Shown here in pieces: positions 8,969-17,842 of a DNA stretch of 39,906 bases. Within the stretch, counting starts at the first letter, position 1, and every line of letters starts with the position of its first letter. The stretch comes from Mycolicibacterium septicum DSM 44393. Its GTDB lineage: Bacteria > Actinomycetota > Actinomycetes > Mycobacteriales > Mycobacteriaceae. The stretch covers positions 2,847,543 to 2,887,448 of the forward strand of contig NZ_HG322951.1 in assembly GCF_000455325.1 (NCBI RefSeq), in the 5' to 3' direction. Under the pieces are notes generated by a model. The model saw nothing but the letters and a program-made list of their open reading frames with translations. It was not told where the DNA came from and made no database searches. A program made the position numbers and the translations under genes.

Positions 8969-9307
8969 TCAGCTGGCGCAGCCGATGGGCGTCGGGCCGC
9001 CGGATTCTGCCGCGTCCGCGCACGCTTGCTTGAACCAGGCGCCGCCGGCGTTGCCGGTCGCGTATCCACCGCCGGCCGCGCCGCGTGCGTACCCGCCGCC
9101 GGCATCGCCGGTCGCGTATCCGCCGCCTGCGTCACCGCGCGAGAATGCGCCGCCGGCGTGGTCGTTGACGTAGCCGCCACCGCCGGGATCGCCCGGGGCG
9201 GCGAGAGCGGTTCCCGCCGGAACGAACAGCCCCGCCAATGCCAGCGAAGCGGCCGCAGCGGCTCCACCGAGAACCGACCTCAGTCGCATTGCCTTGTGCT
9301 CCATCAT
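8969..9307 (-). CDS. Secreted glycine-rich nonapeptide-repeat protein
   Basis: A 112-residue exported protein with a signal peptide (RLRSVLGGAAAAASLALAGL) and an Ala-Leu-Ala-Ala cleavage region. The mature part consists of about five 9-residue repeats of the form (D/A/N)AGG(G/A)(Y/F/W)(A/S)(T/R)G. It ends in a short tail with two cysteines (KQACADAAESGGPTPIGCAS) that could form a disulfide. AGGGG is placed 5 bases before the ATG at 9307. The repeat encodes one aromatic residue per unit. I know no characterised homologue; a cell-wall or matrix role is only a guess. It lies downstream of a small lipoprotein gene, and both encode exported proteins. Confidence 0.7.
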   Translation of the reverse strand: MMEHKAMRLRSVLGGAAAAASLALAGLFVPAGTALAAPGDPGGGGYVNDHAGGAFSRGDAGGGYATGDAGGGYARGAAGGGYATGNAGGAWFKQACADAAESGGPTPIGCAS

Positions 9308-9413
9308 CGCCACCCCTGGTCGTGGCCCTGCGCGTCGCCGTCAGATCTGCCCAACTCGCACATGAGCGCTTGAGTAAGACTTTACGTGACGCACGTCACA
9401 CTGGCCATCGTCG

Positions 9414-9683
9414 TCAGTGCGGGACGGCGACCTGCGGCGGGGTGGTGAACGGCGGCGTGGCCTTGGAGGTCTCCGGAGTCCGGGGCGGGGTCGTCGGCGC
9501 CTCGGTGTCACCGGCCGGGCCATGCGGCTCACCCGTTATCGTCTCGCCGATCGTCATCTGCGGGATGGTGACGTCTTCTTCGATGTTCCGCATCGGCTTC
9601 CCCGAGCCGCACGACACGACCAGTACCAACGCAACGGCGGCTCCGCAGGTGGTCGCCGCGCGGTGTAGGTATCGAGTGGACAC
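9414..9683 (-). CDS. Small Pro/Thr-rich lipoprotein, 89 aa
   Basis: The signal peptide MSTRYLHRAATTCGAAVALV ends in a lipobox LVVSC, followed by GSGKPMRNIEEDVTIPQMTIGE and a Thr/Pro-rich tail (APTTPPRTPETSKATPPFTT). The GTG at 9683 is preferred over an upstream GTG because of GAGGGGGTGACGG just before it and because the n-region then has a normal length. The function is unknown; size and composition fit the many small mycobacterial Lpp/Lpq lipoproteins. Confidence 0.7.
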   Translation of the reverse strand: MSTRYLHRAATTCGAAVALVLVVSCGSGKPMRNIEEDVTIPQMTIGETITGEPHGPAGDTEAPTTPPRTPETSKATPPFTTPPQVAVPH

Positions 9684-9791
9684 CCCGTCACCCCCTCGAT
9701 TTGAATGCAAGGCTCGACCAAACTCACTGTAGAGCGCCTCTGACCGGCTGTGGACGCCTTACGCGAAGTGGGTCACCGCGTCGCAGACTCC

Positions 9792-10403
9792 CTACGAACC
9801 GAGCCGCGCAGCCACACCGACCACCCGGCGGGCCAGGTGATCGAGCGCGTCGTAGGTGGCGTCGTCGAATTCGCCGATGTTGTCGTGGTTGGCGATCAGG
9901 CTCGCGCCGTACGGGTTGCCGTCGACGAACTTCAGCGGATCGGTGTAGCCGGGCGGCACGATGATCCCGCCCCAGTGCATCAACGTGACGTACAGCGTCA
10001 GCAGCGTGGTCTCCTGCCCGCCATGTGCGGTGTTGGTCGAGGTGAACCCCGCGTACACCTTGTCGGCGAGCTTGCCCTGCGACCACAGGCCGCCGAGCGA
10101 GTCCAGAAATGCGCGCAATTGCGAAGCGACGGAACCGAATCGGGTGGGGGAGCCGAAGATCACCGCATCCGCCCACACGATGTCGTCACCGGTGGCCGTC
10201 GGAAGATCTTTGGTGGCTTCGTAATTGGCGGTCCAGGCGGGATTGTGGGCGAACGACTGCGGATCCTGGGTCTCGGCGACATGGCGTAGGCGCACCTCGG
10301 CACCCGCGGATTCCGCGGTCGCGGTGACCCGCTGAGCCATCGTGGTGCCGTGGCCGGTTGCGGAGTAGTAGATGACGGCGACCTTGGGCGCGGAGTTGGT
10401 CAT
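9792..10403 (-). CDS. wrbA: WrbA-like NAD(P)H:quinone oxidoreductase (flavodoxin fold)
   Basis: A 203-residue flavoprotein of the WrbA family, which reduces quinones with two electrons using FMN and so protects against redox cycling. The FMN phosphate-binding loop is VIYYSATGHGTTMAQ (residues 10-24). The isoalloxazine loop is GSPTRFGSVASQLRAFLDSL, and the second conserved block is AGFTSTNTAHGGQETTLLTL. The ATG at 10403 overlaps the TGA of the upstream FAD oxidoreductase (ATGA), indicating coupled translation and possibly a shared redox pathway. Family assignment is secure; the physiological quinone is unknown. Confidence 0.93.
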   Translation of the reverse strand: MTNSAPKVAVIYYSATGHGTTMAQRVTATAESAGAEVRLRHVAETQDPQSFAHNPAWTANYEATKDLPTATGDDIVWADAVIFGSPTRFGSVASQLRAFLDSLGGLWSQGKLADKVYAGFTSTNTAHGGQETTLLTLYVTLMHWGGIIVPPGYTDPLKFVDGNPYGASLIANHDNIGEFDDATYDALDHLARRVVGVAARLGS

Positions 10404-11836
10404 GGCGCCAGCTTAGGCAGATCCGTGATGCCGAACTCGCGTTTCAGTACGGTGCGAGCCGCGTAGAAGCCGGCCATCCCGTGCACGCCGCCGCCCGGCG
10501 GAGTCGCCGACGAACACAGGTACGCCTTGGGGATCGGTGTGGTCCAGGGATCGAACCGCGGGGTGGGCCCCAGCAGCGCGCTGGCCATGTTGTTGCCGCC
10601 GACACCGATGTCGCCGCCGACGAGGTTGGCGTTGTGTTCGTCCATCCGCGACGCGGGCACGCTGCGTACGGCGACCACCAGATCGCGAAAGCCGGGCGCG
10701 AACCGTTCGAAGATCCCGGTCACCGTCTCGGCCAGATCCAGCGTGGAGTTGTTGGGTACGTGGACGTAGGTCCACAGCGGGCGGCGGCCGGCGTCGTCGA
10801 CGCGCGACGGGTCGGCGATATGGGGGAGTGCGGCCAGCACCATGGGCCACTCGGCGTGGCGGCCCGCCGCGATCTCGGACTCGGCCAATGCCATCTGCGC
10901 GCGGCTGCCACCCAGATGCAGCGTCGGCGCCTGCGCCAGACGCGGGTCACGCCAAGGTATCTCGCCGCTCAGCACGAAATCGACCTTCGCGACCCCCGGC
11001 CCGTAGGTGTATCGGCTCAACGCCCGGGCGTAGCGAGACGGCAGCGTCTTGCCGTAGATCGCCAACAGCGCGGTCGGTGCGGTGTCGTAGAGCACCACAC
11101 CTGACGGTGGCTCGGTGACCTCGTGCCCGAGGACCAGTTCGCCGCCGTGTGCGGTGAGATCGGCGATCAGCGCATCGGGGATGGCCTGGGATCCGCCGAT
11201 CGGGATGGGCCAGCCCACCGCGTGTCCCAGCGTCGCCAGCATCAACCCGGCGCCTCCCGAAACCAGGGACGGCATGGTTGAAATCGTGTGTGCGGCAACA
11301 CCGCTGAACAGTGCGCGGGCGTCCTCGCCTTTGAGTGACCGCCACAACGGCGTGCCCTGGGCCAGGAGCCGGGGTGCGACGCGCGCCGCCGCGCCCAGCG
11401 ACGGGGGAATCGAGCGCTTGTCGCCGAGGATGAGGCCCACCACGCCGTCGCAATCGGTGGCCAGTGGCCCGAGCAGTCGTCGCCAGGAATCGCCGGAGTC
11501 CAACTCGGCGCAGGTGCGCTCGATGTCGCGGTACCCGACGGCAGCGGGCCGGTCGGTCAGCGGGCTGGCATAGGAGATCTCGGGGACGGCCAGGCGCACC
11601 CCGCGGGCCTGCAGGTCGTAGGCGGCGAAGAACGGCGACGCCAGGGCCAGCGGGTGTACCGCCGAACAGATGTCGTGGCCGACGCCGGGAAATTCCGGAT
11701 CGGGCAGGGTGCGGGCGCCGCCACCCGGGGTCGGCTGCGCTTCGATCACGCGTACCGACAATCCCGCTCGGGCGCAGATGACCGCGGCGGACAGGCCGTT
11801 GGGACCGCTGCCGACGATTGTGACGTCCACGCCCAT
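10400..11836 (-). CDS. FAD-dependent oxidoreductase (phytoene dehydrogenase-like)
   Basis: A 478-residue flavoprotein related to phytoene desaturase/amine oxidase and to Rv2997. The N-terminal dinucleotide motif VTIVGSGPNGLSAAVICARA is followed by the Glu of IEAQPTPGGGART, and the C-terminal FAD-binding block is TPPGGGVHGMAGFYAARTVL. The substrate is unknown. The start ATG at 11836 is the first after the divergent promoter region; the frame runs far upstream on the antisense strand of serA, but that part is a GC-rich artefact. It is translationally coupled to the downstream WrbA gene and divergent from serA, 54 bases away. Confidence 0.88.
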   Translation of the reverse strand: MGVDVTIVGSGPNGLSAAVICARAGLSVRVIEAQPTPGGGARTLPDPEFPGVGHDICSAVHPLALASPFFAAYDLQARGVRLAVPEISYASPLTDRPAAVGYRDIERTCAELDSGDSWRRLLGPLATDCDGVVGLILGDKRSIPPSLGAAARVAPRLLAQGTPLWRSLKGEDARALFSGVAAHTISTMPSLVSGGAGLMLATLGHAVGWPIPIGGSQAIPDALIADLTAHGGELVLGHEVTEPPSGVVLYDTAPTALLAIYGKTLPSRYARALSRYTYGPGVAKVDFVLSGEIPWRDPRLAQAPTLHLGGSRAQMALAESEIAAGRHAEWPMVLAALPHIADPSRVDDAGRRPLWTYVHVPNNSTLDLAETVTGIFERFAPGFRDLVVAVRSVPASRMDEHNANLVGGDIGVGGNNMASALLGPTPRFDPWTTPIPKAYLCSSATPPGGGVHGMAGFYAARTVLKREFGITDLPKLAP

Positions 11837-11878
11837 CAGTACACCGCACGCGGTTCGGCTGTGGTAGGGCCCACACAT

Positions 11879-11884
11879 TAGGCT
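11879..11884 (+). promoter_or_regulatory. -10 hexamer of serA
   Basis: TAGGCT followed by 6 bases and the GTG at 11891, the typical spacing for a leaderless mycobacterial mRNA. It supports this start for serA. Confidence 0.55.
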
Positions 11885-11890
11885 GTCCGC

Positions 11891-13477
11891 GTGAGTCTTC
11901 CCGTTGTTTTGATTGCCGACAAGCTCGCGGAATCGACCGTCGCCGCCCTCGGTGACCAGGTAGAGGTCAGGTGGGTCGACGGTCCGGACCGCGAGAAGCT
12001 GCTCGCTGCCGTGCCGGAAGCCGACGCGCTTCTGGTGCGCTCCGCCACCACGGTGGACGCCGAGGTCATCGCCGCGGCCCCCAAACTCAAGATCGTCGCC
12101 CGCGCCGGTGTCGGCCTGGACAACGTCGACGTCGACGCCGCGACCGCCCGTGGGGTGCTCGTTGTCAACGCGCCGACCTCCAACATCCACAGCGCCGCCG
12201 AGCACGCCCTGGCCCTGCTGCTGTCCACGGCCCGGCAGATCCCCGCCGCTGACGCGACCCTGCGCGATCACACCTGGAAGCGGTCGTCGTTCTCGGGCGT
12301 CGAGATCTTCGACAAGACCGTCGGCGTCGTCGGCCTGGGCCGCATCGGGCAGCTCGTCGCCCAGCGCCTGGCCGCCTTCGGTGCGCACATCGTGGCGTAC
12401 GACCCCTACGTCTCGCAGGCCCGCGCCGCCCAGCTCGGTATCGAGTTGCTGCCGCTGGACGAGCTGCTCGGCCGCGCCGACTTCATCTCGGTGCACCTTC
12501 CCAAGACCAAGGAGACCGCCGGCCTGCTCGGCAAGGAGAACCTGGCCAAGACCAAGCCGGGCGTCATCATCGTCAACGCCGCCCGCGGCGGCCTGATCGA
12601 CGAGCAGGCCCTGGCCGACGCCATCACCAGCGGCCATGTGCGTGCCGCCGGCCTGGACGTCTTCTCGACCGAACCGTGCACCGACAGCCCGCTGTTCGAG
12701 CTGCCCCAGGTCGTGGTGACCCCGCACCTGGGTGCCTCGACCGCTGAGGCGCAGGACCGGGCTGGGACCGACGTGGCCGCCAGCGTGAAGCTGGCGCTGG
12801 CCGGCGAGTTCGTGCCGGACGCCGTCAACGTCGGTGGCGGAGCCGTCGGCGAAGAGGTCGCGCCCTGGCTGGACCTGGTGCGCAAGCTCGGTCTGCTGGC
12901 CGGTGCCCTGTCCGATGCGGCGCCGGTGTCGCTGTCGGTGCAGGCGCGTGGCGAGCTGGCCTCCGAAGATGTTGAGATTCTGCGTTTGTCGGCGTTGCGG
13001 GGCCTGTTCTCCGCGGTGGTCGACGAGCAGGTGACGTTCGTCAACGCACCGACGCTGGCCGCCGACCGTGGCGTGGCGTCCGAGATCAGCACGGCGACCG
13101 AGAGCCTGAACCACCGCAGCGTGGTCGATGTGCGCGTCGTGCACGCCGACGGCAGCGCGGTCAACGTGGCGGGCACCTTGTCGGGGCCGCAGCTGGTCGA
13201 GAAGATCGTCCAGATCAACGGACGCAACTTCGACCTGCGGGCCGAGGGCTACAACCTCATCGTCCATTACAACGATCAGCCGGGCGCGCTCGGCAAGATC
13301 GGCACCCTGCTCGGCGGGGCCGACGTCAACATCCTGGCCGCGCAGCTGAGCCAGGACGTCGACGGCGACAGTGCCATCGTCATGCTGCGGCTGGACACCG
13401 ATGTGCCCGAGGATGTGCGTTCCGCGCTCGCCACCGCGGTTGACGCCACGACGCTGGAAGTGGTCGACCTGTCATGA
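11891..13477 (+). CDS. serA: D-3-phosphoglycerate dehydrogenase
   Basis: A 528-residue enzyme oxidising 3-phosphoglycerate to 3-phosphohydroxypyruvate, the first step of serine synthesis. It is the long (type I) form: substrate domain, NAD domain with [20 protein letters not shown] near residues 143-162, catalytic His in [10 protein letters not shown], an intervening domain (roughly residues 315-450) and a C-terminal ACT domain ([20 protein letters not shown]) that binds serine for feedback control. The start is a leaderless GTG. Its TGA overlaps the leuB ATG (ATGA), so serine and leucine synthesis are linked in one transcript. Confidence 0.97.
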   Translation: MSLPVVLIADKLAESTVAALGDQVEVRWVDGPDREKLLAAVPEADALLVRSATTVDAEVIAAAPKLKIVARAGVGLDNVDVDAATARGVLVVNAPTSNIHSAAEHALALLLSTARQIPAADATLRDHTWKRSSFSGVEIFDKTVGVVGLGRIGQLVAQRLAAFGAHIVAYDPYVSQARAAQLGIELLPLDELLGRADFISVHLPKTKETAGLLGKENLAKTKPGVIIVNAARGGLIDEQALADAITSGHVRAAGLDVFSTEPCTDSPLFELPQVVVTPHLGASTAEAQDRAGTDVAASVKLALAGEFVPDAVNVGGGAVGEEVAPWLDLVRKLGLLAGALSDAAPVSLSVQARGELASEDVEILRLSALRGLFSAVVDEQVTFVNAPTLAADRGVASEISTATESLNHRSVVDVRVVHADGSAVNVAGTLSGPQLVEKIVQINGRNFDLRAEGYNLIVHYNDQPGALGKIGTLLGGADVNILAAQLSQDVDGDSAIVMLRLDTDVPEDVRSALATAVDATTLEVVDLS

Positions 13478-14484
13478 AACTCGCTGTAATCGCCGGTGAC
13501 GGCATCGGTCCTGAGGTCATCGCCGAGGCACTGAAGGTGCTCGACGCGGTGCTGCCCGGGGTGGAGCGGACCGAGTACGACCTCGGTGCGCGTCGCTACC
13601 ACGCGACGGGGGAGACCCTGCCCGACGGCTTCGTCGAGGAGCTCAAGGGCTACGACGCGATCCTGTTGGGCGCCATCGGAGATCCGTCGGTGCCCAGTGG
13701 CGTGCTCGAGCGTGGACTGCTGCTGAACATGCGGTTCGCGTTGGACCACCACGTGAACCTGAGGCCGTCGAGGTTGTTCGCCGGGGTTTCCAGCCCGCTG
13801 GCGGGCGACCCGGAGATCGATTTCGTGGTGGTGCGCGAGGGCACCGAGGGTCCCTACACCGGAACCGGCGGCGCGATCCGGGTCGGCACCCCGCACGAGG
13901 TCGCCACCGAGGTCTCGACCAACACCCGGTTCGGTGTCGAGCGGGTCGTGCGTTACGCGTTCGAGAAAGCCCGCGCGCGGCGCAAGCACCTCACTCTGGT
14001 GCACAAGAACAACGTGCTGGCGTTTGCCGGCTCGTTGTGGAAGCGCACCGTCGACGAGATCGGTACGGAGTACCCGGACGTCGAGACTGCTTATCAGCAC
14101 ATCGACGCCGCGACCATCCACATGGTCACCGATCCCGGCCGGTTCGACGTGATCGTCACCGACAACCTCTTCGGCGACATCATCACCGACCTGGCCGCCG
14201 CGGTGTCCGGCGGTATCGGCCTGGCCGCATCGGGCAACATCGATGCGACGGGCACCAACCCGTCGATGTTCGAGCCCGTGCACGGTAGTGCACCCGACAT
14301 CGCCGGGCAGGGGATCGCCGATCCGACCGCCGCGGTGATGAGCGTTGCGCTGCTGCTCACCCACATCGGCGAGACCGATGCCGCGGCACGGGTCGACAAG
14401 GCCGTCGGCGAGCACCTGGCCACCCGCGGCGACGCGAAGCTCTCGACCAGCGAGGTCGGCGAGCGGATCCTGTCGCTGCTGTAG
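13474..14484 (+). CDS. leuB: 3-isopropylmalate dehydrogenase
   Basis: A 336-residue Mg- and NAD-dependent decarboxylating dehydrogenase producing 2-ketoisocaproate precursors in leucine synthesis. Diagnostic blocks are [55 protein letters not shown], and the family signature [20 protein letters not shown]. The length is normal for the short actinobacterial form. It overlaps serA by 4 bases and is separated from leuCD by about 8 kb. A long hairpin follows the stop. Confidence 0.97.
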   Translation: MKLAVIAGDGIGPEVIAEALKVLDAVLPGVERTEYDLGARRYHATGETLPDGFVEELKGYDAILLGAIGDPSVPSGVLERGLLLNMRFALDHHVNLRPSRLFAGVSSPLAGDPEIDFVVVREGTEGPYTGTGGAIRVGTPHEVATEVSTNTRFGVERVVRYAFEKARARRKHLTLVHKNNVLAFAGSLWKRTVDEIGTEYPDVETAYQHIDAATIHMVTDPGRFDVIVTDNLFGDIITDLAAAVSGGIGLAASGNIDATGTNPSMFEPVHGSAPDIAGQGIADPTAAVMSVALLLTHIGETDAAARVDKAVGEHLATRGDAKLSTSEVGERILSLL

Positions 14485-14507
14485 TTTCTGCAGTTTCTGC
14501 GCCGGGT

Positions 14508-14553
14508 GTGCAGTGAGAGCGCGGTTTCGCATGTCTCGACGCTCTCACCGCAC
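14508..14553 (+). terminator. Hairpin after leuB (terminator-like)
   Basis: A 9-bp perfect arm GTGAGAGCG/CGCTCTCAC (14513-14521 with 14540-14548), extended outward by GTGC/GCAC after one A-C mismatch, with an 18-base loop. It starts 24 bases after the leuB stop. There is no T-run, so it may be a U-poor terminator or a dispersed intergenic palindrome. Confidence 0.5.
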
Positions 14554-14597
14554 GCTCGATGTGGCCGCGATGAATCCGCGGGTGCCGACAGGTCTGT

Positions 14598-15218
14598 ATG
14601 GGCATGGGACTCATCGAGATCGAAATGTTCGCAACCCTGGACCTCGTCGCGCAGGCGCCCGGCGGCCCCGACGAAGACCCCGAGGGGTTCTCGTTCGGCG
14701 GCTGGCAGGCGCCACTGATCGACGAGGTCTCGGGCGAACAGGTCGGCTCCGCCTACGAGGGCACCGATGCGCTGCTGCTCGGACGCCGGACGTACGACAT
14801 CTTCGCCGCCCACTGGCCGCACCAGACCGACGAATTCGGCCGGCTGTTCAACAGCATCCCGAAGTACGTCGCCTCCCGCGGCACGCCTGATCTCTCGTGG
14901 TCCGGCTCCACGCAGCTCGGCCCCGACCTGGGTGCCGCAGTGCGTGAGATCCGGGACAAGCATGAACATGTGAAGGTCGTCGGAAGCCTGAACCTGGTCC
15001 AGACGCTCCTGCGCGAGAAGCTCTTCGACCGTCTGGACCTGTGGCTGCACCCGATCCTGCTCGGCGCGGGGAAGAAGGTGTTCGACGGTGGCGCGGTGCC
15101 CTCCAATGTCTCACTGCTGCAACCGCCCGCGGCGAGCCCCAGCGGCATCGTGTACCTGCGCTACGGCCTCGCCGACGGAACGCCGGGCACGGGGGACATG
15201 AGCGAACGGGACCAGTGA
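14598..15218 (+). CDS. RibD C-terminal/dihydrofolate reductase-like protein
   Basis: A 206-residue protein of the RibD_C/DHFR-like fold, as in many actinobacterial 'dihydrofolate reductase family' proteins. Characteristic blocks are EIEMFATLDLVAQAPGGPDE at the start, ALLLGRRTYDIFAAHWPH, and VVGSLNLVQTLLREKLFDRL followed by HPILLGAGKKVF. It may bind NADPH; the substrate is unknown, and it should not be taken as the essential DHFR. Two ATG codons (14598, 14604) are possible; AGG at 14590-14592 fits the first. A C-terminal tail after about residue 190 is unconserved-looking. Confidence 0.85.
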   Translation: MGMGLIEIEMFATLDLVAQAPGGPDEDPEGFSFGGWQAPLIDEVSGEQVGSAYEGTDALLLGRRTYDIFAAHWPHQTDEFGRLFNSIPKYVASRGTPDLSWSGSTQLGPDLGAAVREIRDKHEHVKVVGSLNLVQTLLREKLFDRLDLWLHPILLGAGKKVFDGGAVPSNVSLLQPPAASPSGIVYLRYGLADGTPGTGDMSERDQ

Positions 15219-15234
15219 GCGTGATCGGGTCCGG

Positions 15235-16584
15235 TCAGGGCTCGGTCGGCCCGACCGCGACGGCGGTGGCGTCCACGTCCGCGATATGGACGCGCTGATC
15301 GCCCTGGCGGATGAACAAGCTTGTGACGGTGGACGGTTGGTTGGGCTGCTGTGCATCGGGCGGCCGGGGTACGCCGGCGATCACGACCGCATCGCCGTTG
15401 GGTAGTGGGTAATCGCGGTAGGTACCGTCCGGGGCGACCTGTGTCCACCGCATGCCATTCAGTTCCCATACGCCACCGTCCGGAGTGGGCTCGGACCGAT
15501 TCGTCGGACACTGCCCGGCGCCGGCGGTGGCCCGCAGCCTCCCGTCGGGCGTCCACCACACCGCGCCGTTCTGGTTGCCGTAGAAGTAGGGCCTGGGCGT
15601 CGCATCGAAAGGGCCCTGTGGAAATCCGGCAGCCTGCTGACCGGTGGCCGAGTCGAACACCGTGACCTGGTGTCGGTCGCAGGCGCCCTTGTCGGCGCTG
15701 CCGGTCTCGTACGCGAATCGGGTTCCGTCGGGGCTGAAGTCCGCTGACATCCACTGCCTGGTCGGTTGGTGCGCGACATCGCGGACCGTGCCGTCGGGGT
15801 CGACGACGAACAGGCGGTCGGCCTGGGCGAATCTGTCGGAGCCGTACTTCTTGACGATGGCCACGCGTCCATGACCTGCACCGATCACATTCCCGGTGAA
15901 GTCTTGGGCCTCGGTTGGGACTGCTTGTTGCTCGGGTGTTCGCGGCGGCAACTGGACGGTGTGCCACACACTCGGCGTCGCATTCGGCCGGCTGACGTCC
16001 AGCTGCATCAGGGTCACCTGCCCGTCGGGAGCGTCCGCCGAAGACGGGGCCTGCCAGACGACTGTGCTGCCCTGCAACGCATATGGGGCGCCGGGCCGGC
16101 CCGGTTGTTGAGAATCCGTTCGTGATTCGGCCGGGATGTCCGCCTCGTGTGTCTGACGGCTCGCCACGTCGATCCAGACCAAGCTGGCGTGAATATCGCC
16201 GCCGTCATATGGATATCGACCAGCCTGCTCATCGGCGTACTGCGCAAAGGCGTACTTTCCGTCGGTGGTGAAGCCCGGTGCGCTCAACCCCACGAACCTG
16301 GATGCGCCGACCTGTTGGGTCCAGGTGGCAACGGGGTTCGGGCCCTGTGCCAGTACGAAACCCACCTCTCCGGAGTCGAACCACGGGGTGGTTCTGGGGA
16401 CCGTGTAGGCGATCAGCGGGCCGTGAGTCTCCGGAGAAGTGGTTGGGGAGGGCGGGCCCGACGGCTGGTCGCGCGCCTGACATGAGGTGGTTGCCAGCGC
16501 GAGTGCCAAGACGGCGCCGACGAAACGGCCGGTTCTGGCGGGCCGCCACGAAGCCTCAGGTCGAGTGGAAATGCCCGATCTCAT
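15235..16584 (-). CDS. Putative lipoprotein with beta-propeller-like repeats, 449 aa
   Basis: The N-terminus carries a signal sequence (TGRFVGAVLALALATTSC) with a lipobox ending in Cys, then a Pro/Ser/Thr linker. The rest resembles a WD40/PD40-type propeller with recurring blade ends: APGFTTDGKYAFAQY, DFSPDGTRFAYETGS, WWTPDGRLRATAG, QVAPDGTYRDYPLPNGD. The ATG at 16584 is supported by TACGCT at 16596-16591, 6 bases upstream (leaderless). It lies downstream of the MFS gene on the same strand, 45 bases away. I do not know a characterised homologue; a sensor or scaffold role at the cell envelope is possible. Confidence 0.8.
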   Translation of the reverse strand: MRSGISTRPEASWRPARTGRFVGAVLALALATTSCQARDQPSGPPSPTTSPETHGPLIAYTVPRTTPWFDSGEVGFVLAQGPNPVATWTQQVGASRFVGLSAPGFTTDGKYAFAQYADEQAGRYPYDGGDIHASLVWIDVASRQTHEADIPAESRTDSQQPGRPGAPYALQGSTVVWQAPSSADAPDGQVTLMQLDVSRPNATPSVWHTVQLPPRTPEQQAVPTEAQDFTGNVIGAGHGRVAIVKKYGSDRFAQADRLFVVDPDGTVRDVAHQPTRQWMSADFSPDGTRFAYETGSADKGACDRHQVTVFDSATGQQAAGFPQGPFDATPRPYFYGNQNGAVWWTPDGRLRATAGAGQCPTNRSEPTPDGGVWELNGMRWTQVAPDGTYRDYPLPNGDAVVIAGVPRPPDAQQPNQPSTVTSLFIRQGDQRVHIADVDATAVAVGPTEP

Positions 16585-16629
16585 CAGAGCAGCGTATGTC
16601 TCACACCGAATCCAATCGGCGATCCCGGT

Positions 16630-17820
16630 TTACCGTGCCTCGACCACCGGATCGTCTGGTACCAGGGGGACCGCCAACAAGGGCAACAAAGCGCACACCG
16701 CGAAAGCCGCCGGGTAGCCCGCCACACCGATCAGCGCACCGAACAACGGCGCCGAGCTGGCGGTCGCCAGATGCTGGCTGGTGTTCTGCGTGCCCAGCGC
16801 GCGTCCGCTCCAGAACGGGCCGGCGATCTCGGCGATCGCCGTGAACGCCAAACCGTTGTCGGACACCGTGATCACCGAGGCGATCACGATCAGCGCGACA
16901 CTGATCGGTGAACCCAGCCAATCGGTGAGTGCCAGCAGCCCCATCGTCGCTGCTGCCGCCAGCGCGATCGTCCGGATGGGCCGCAGCCGCCGGCCGACCA
17001 CATCGGACCAGCGGCCGGCGGCGATCCGGCCTGCCGCGCCGAGTAATTGAGCGACGGTCACCAATGTGCCCGCCGACGCAGCCGACCAACCTCGATCGCT
17101 CATCAGCCACACCAGGGTGAACGTCCACACCATGCCCTGGGGCACCACCAACAGCACCGACACCGCATGGATGCGCCACAACACGTTTGAGCCGCGGTAC
17201 GGGTTGGCCAGATGTTCGGCCGGCGCCTCATGGCGGGGCGGACGTGGCGGATCGAGCACTCCCACAGCGCAGATCACCGCCGACAGCACACACACCACGG
17301 CGGGGAACAGCAGCGCCGTCGCGGTGCCGTGACTCTCGGCCACGCGCGGAATCACCAACGCGCCCAGGCCGACACCCAAAGGCGTTGCCGTCTGCCGGAT
17401 TCCCATCGCCAACCCGCGCTGTTCGGGTGGGAACCAGCCGACCACGACCCGCCCGCTGGCCGAATTGCTGCTGGCGGCAGCCATTCCACCCAGGAGCAGG
17501 AACAGTCCGACGGTCACCAGGGAGTGCGCCGCGGCGGCCCCGAACGCCGCCGCGGCCGTCAGCGCCGAGCCCACCGTCAGCACGATCCGTTCGCCCACCC
17601 GGTCGACGACGTATCCCCAGGCGATCAGGGTGATCACCAGTCCGAAGCTCGGCATCGACGACAGCAGACCGGCCTTGGCCAGATCCAGGCCGAGCTCGGC
17701 ATGCAGGGTGGGGATCAGGAACGCCGCGCCGTTGATGAACACGTTGGCGCATGTGGTCGCGGTGAGTGCGATCGCCAACATCGACCAACGGCGGAACGTG
17801 CTGATCGACGAAACGGGCAT
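16630..17820 (-). CDS. Major facilitator superfamily transporter
   Basis: A 396-residue protein with about 12 hydrophobic helices in two halves. The MFS loop motif between helices 2 and 3 reads GYVVDRVGERI, and its counterpart in the second half is GRWSDVVGRRLRPI. Position matches Rv2994. The substrate is unknown. The ATG at 17820 is preceded by paired TCTC/GAGA boxes, one of which overlaps a TATAGT -10 on this strand, so it may be under control of the local IclR-type leucine regulator. If so, a branched-chain amino acid or keto-acid substrate is an attractive but unproven idea. Confidence 0.9.
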   Translation of the reverse strand: MPVSSISTFRRWSMLAIALTATTCANVFINGAAFLIPTLHAELGLDLAKAGLLSSMPSFGLVITLIAWGYVVDRVGERIVLTVGSALTAAAAFGAAAAHSLVTVGLFLLLGGMAAASSNSASGRVVVGWFPPEQRGLAMGIRQTATPLGVGLGALVIPRVAESHGTATALLFPAVVCVLSAVICAVGVLDPPRPPRHEAPAEHLANPYRGSNVLWRIHAVSVLLVVPQGMVWTFTLVWLMSDRGWSAASAGTLVTVAQLLGAAGRIAAGRWSDVVGRRLRPIRTIALAAAATMGLLALTDWLGSPISVALIVIASVITVSDNGLAFTAIAEIAGPFWSGRALGTQNTSQHLATASSAPLFGALIGVAGYPAAFAVCALLPLLAVPLVPDDPVVEAR

Positions 17821-17842
17821 GGGTGCATCGTTTCACGGATAT

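Noticed and set aside
11837..13267. Minus-strand frame open through almost the whole of serA, continuous with the FAD oxidoreductase (955 codons in total)
   Set aside because: serA on the plus strand is unmistakable, and the antisense frame has no family features; long antisense frames are expected at this GC content. The oxidoreductase starts at 11836 with its Rossmann motif at once.
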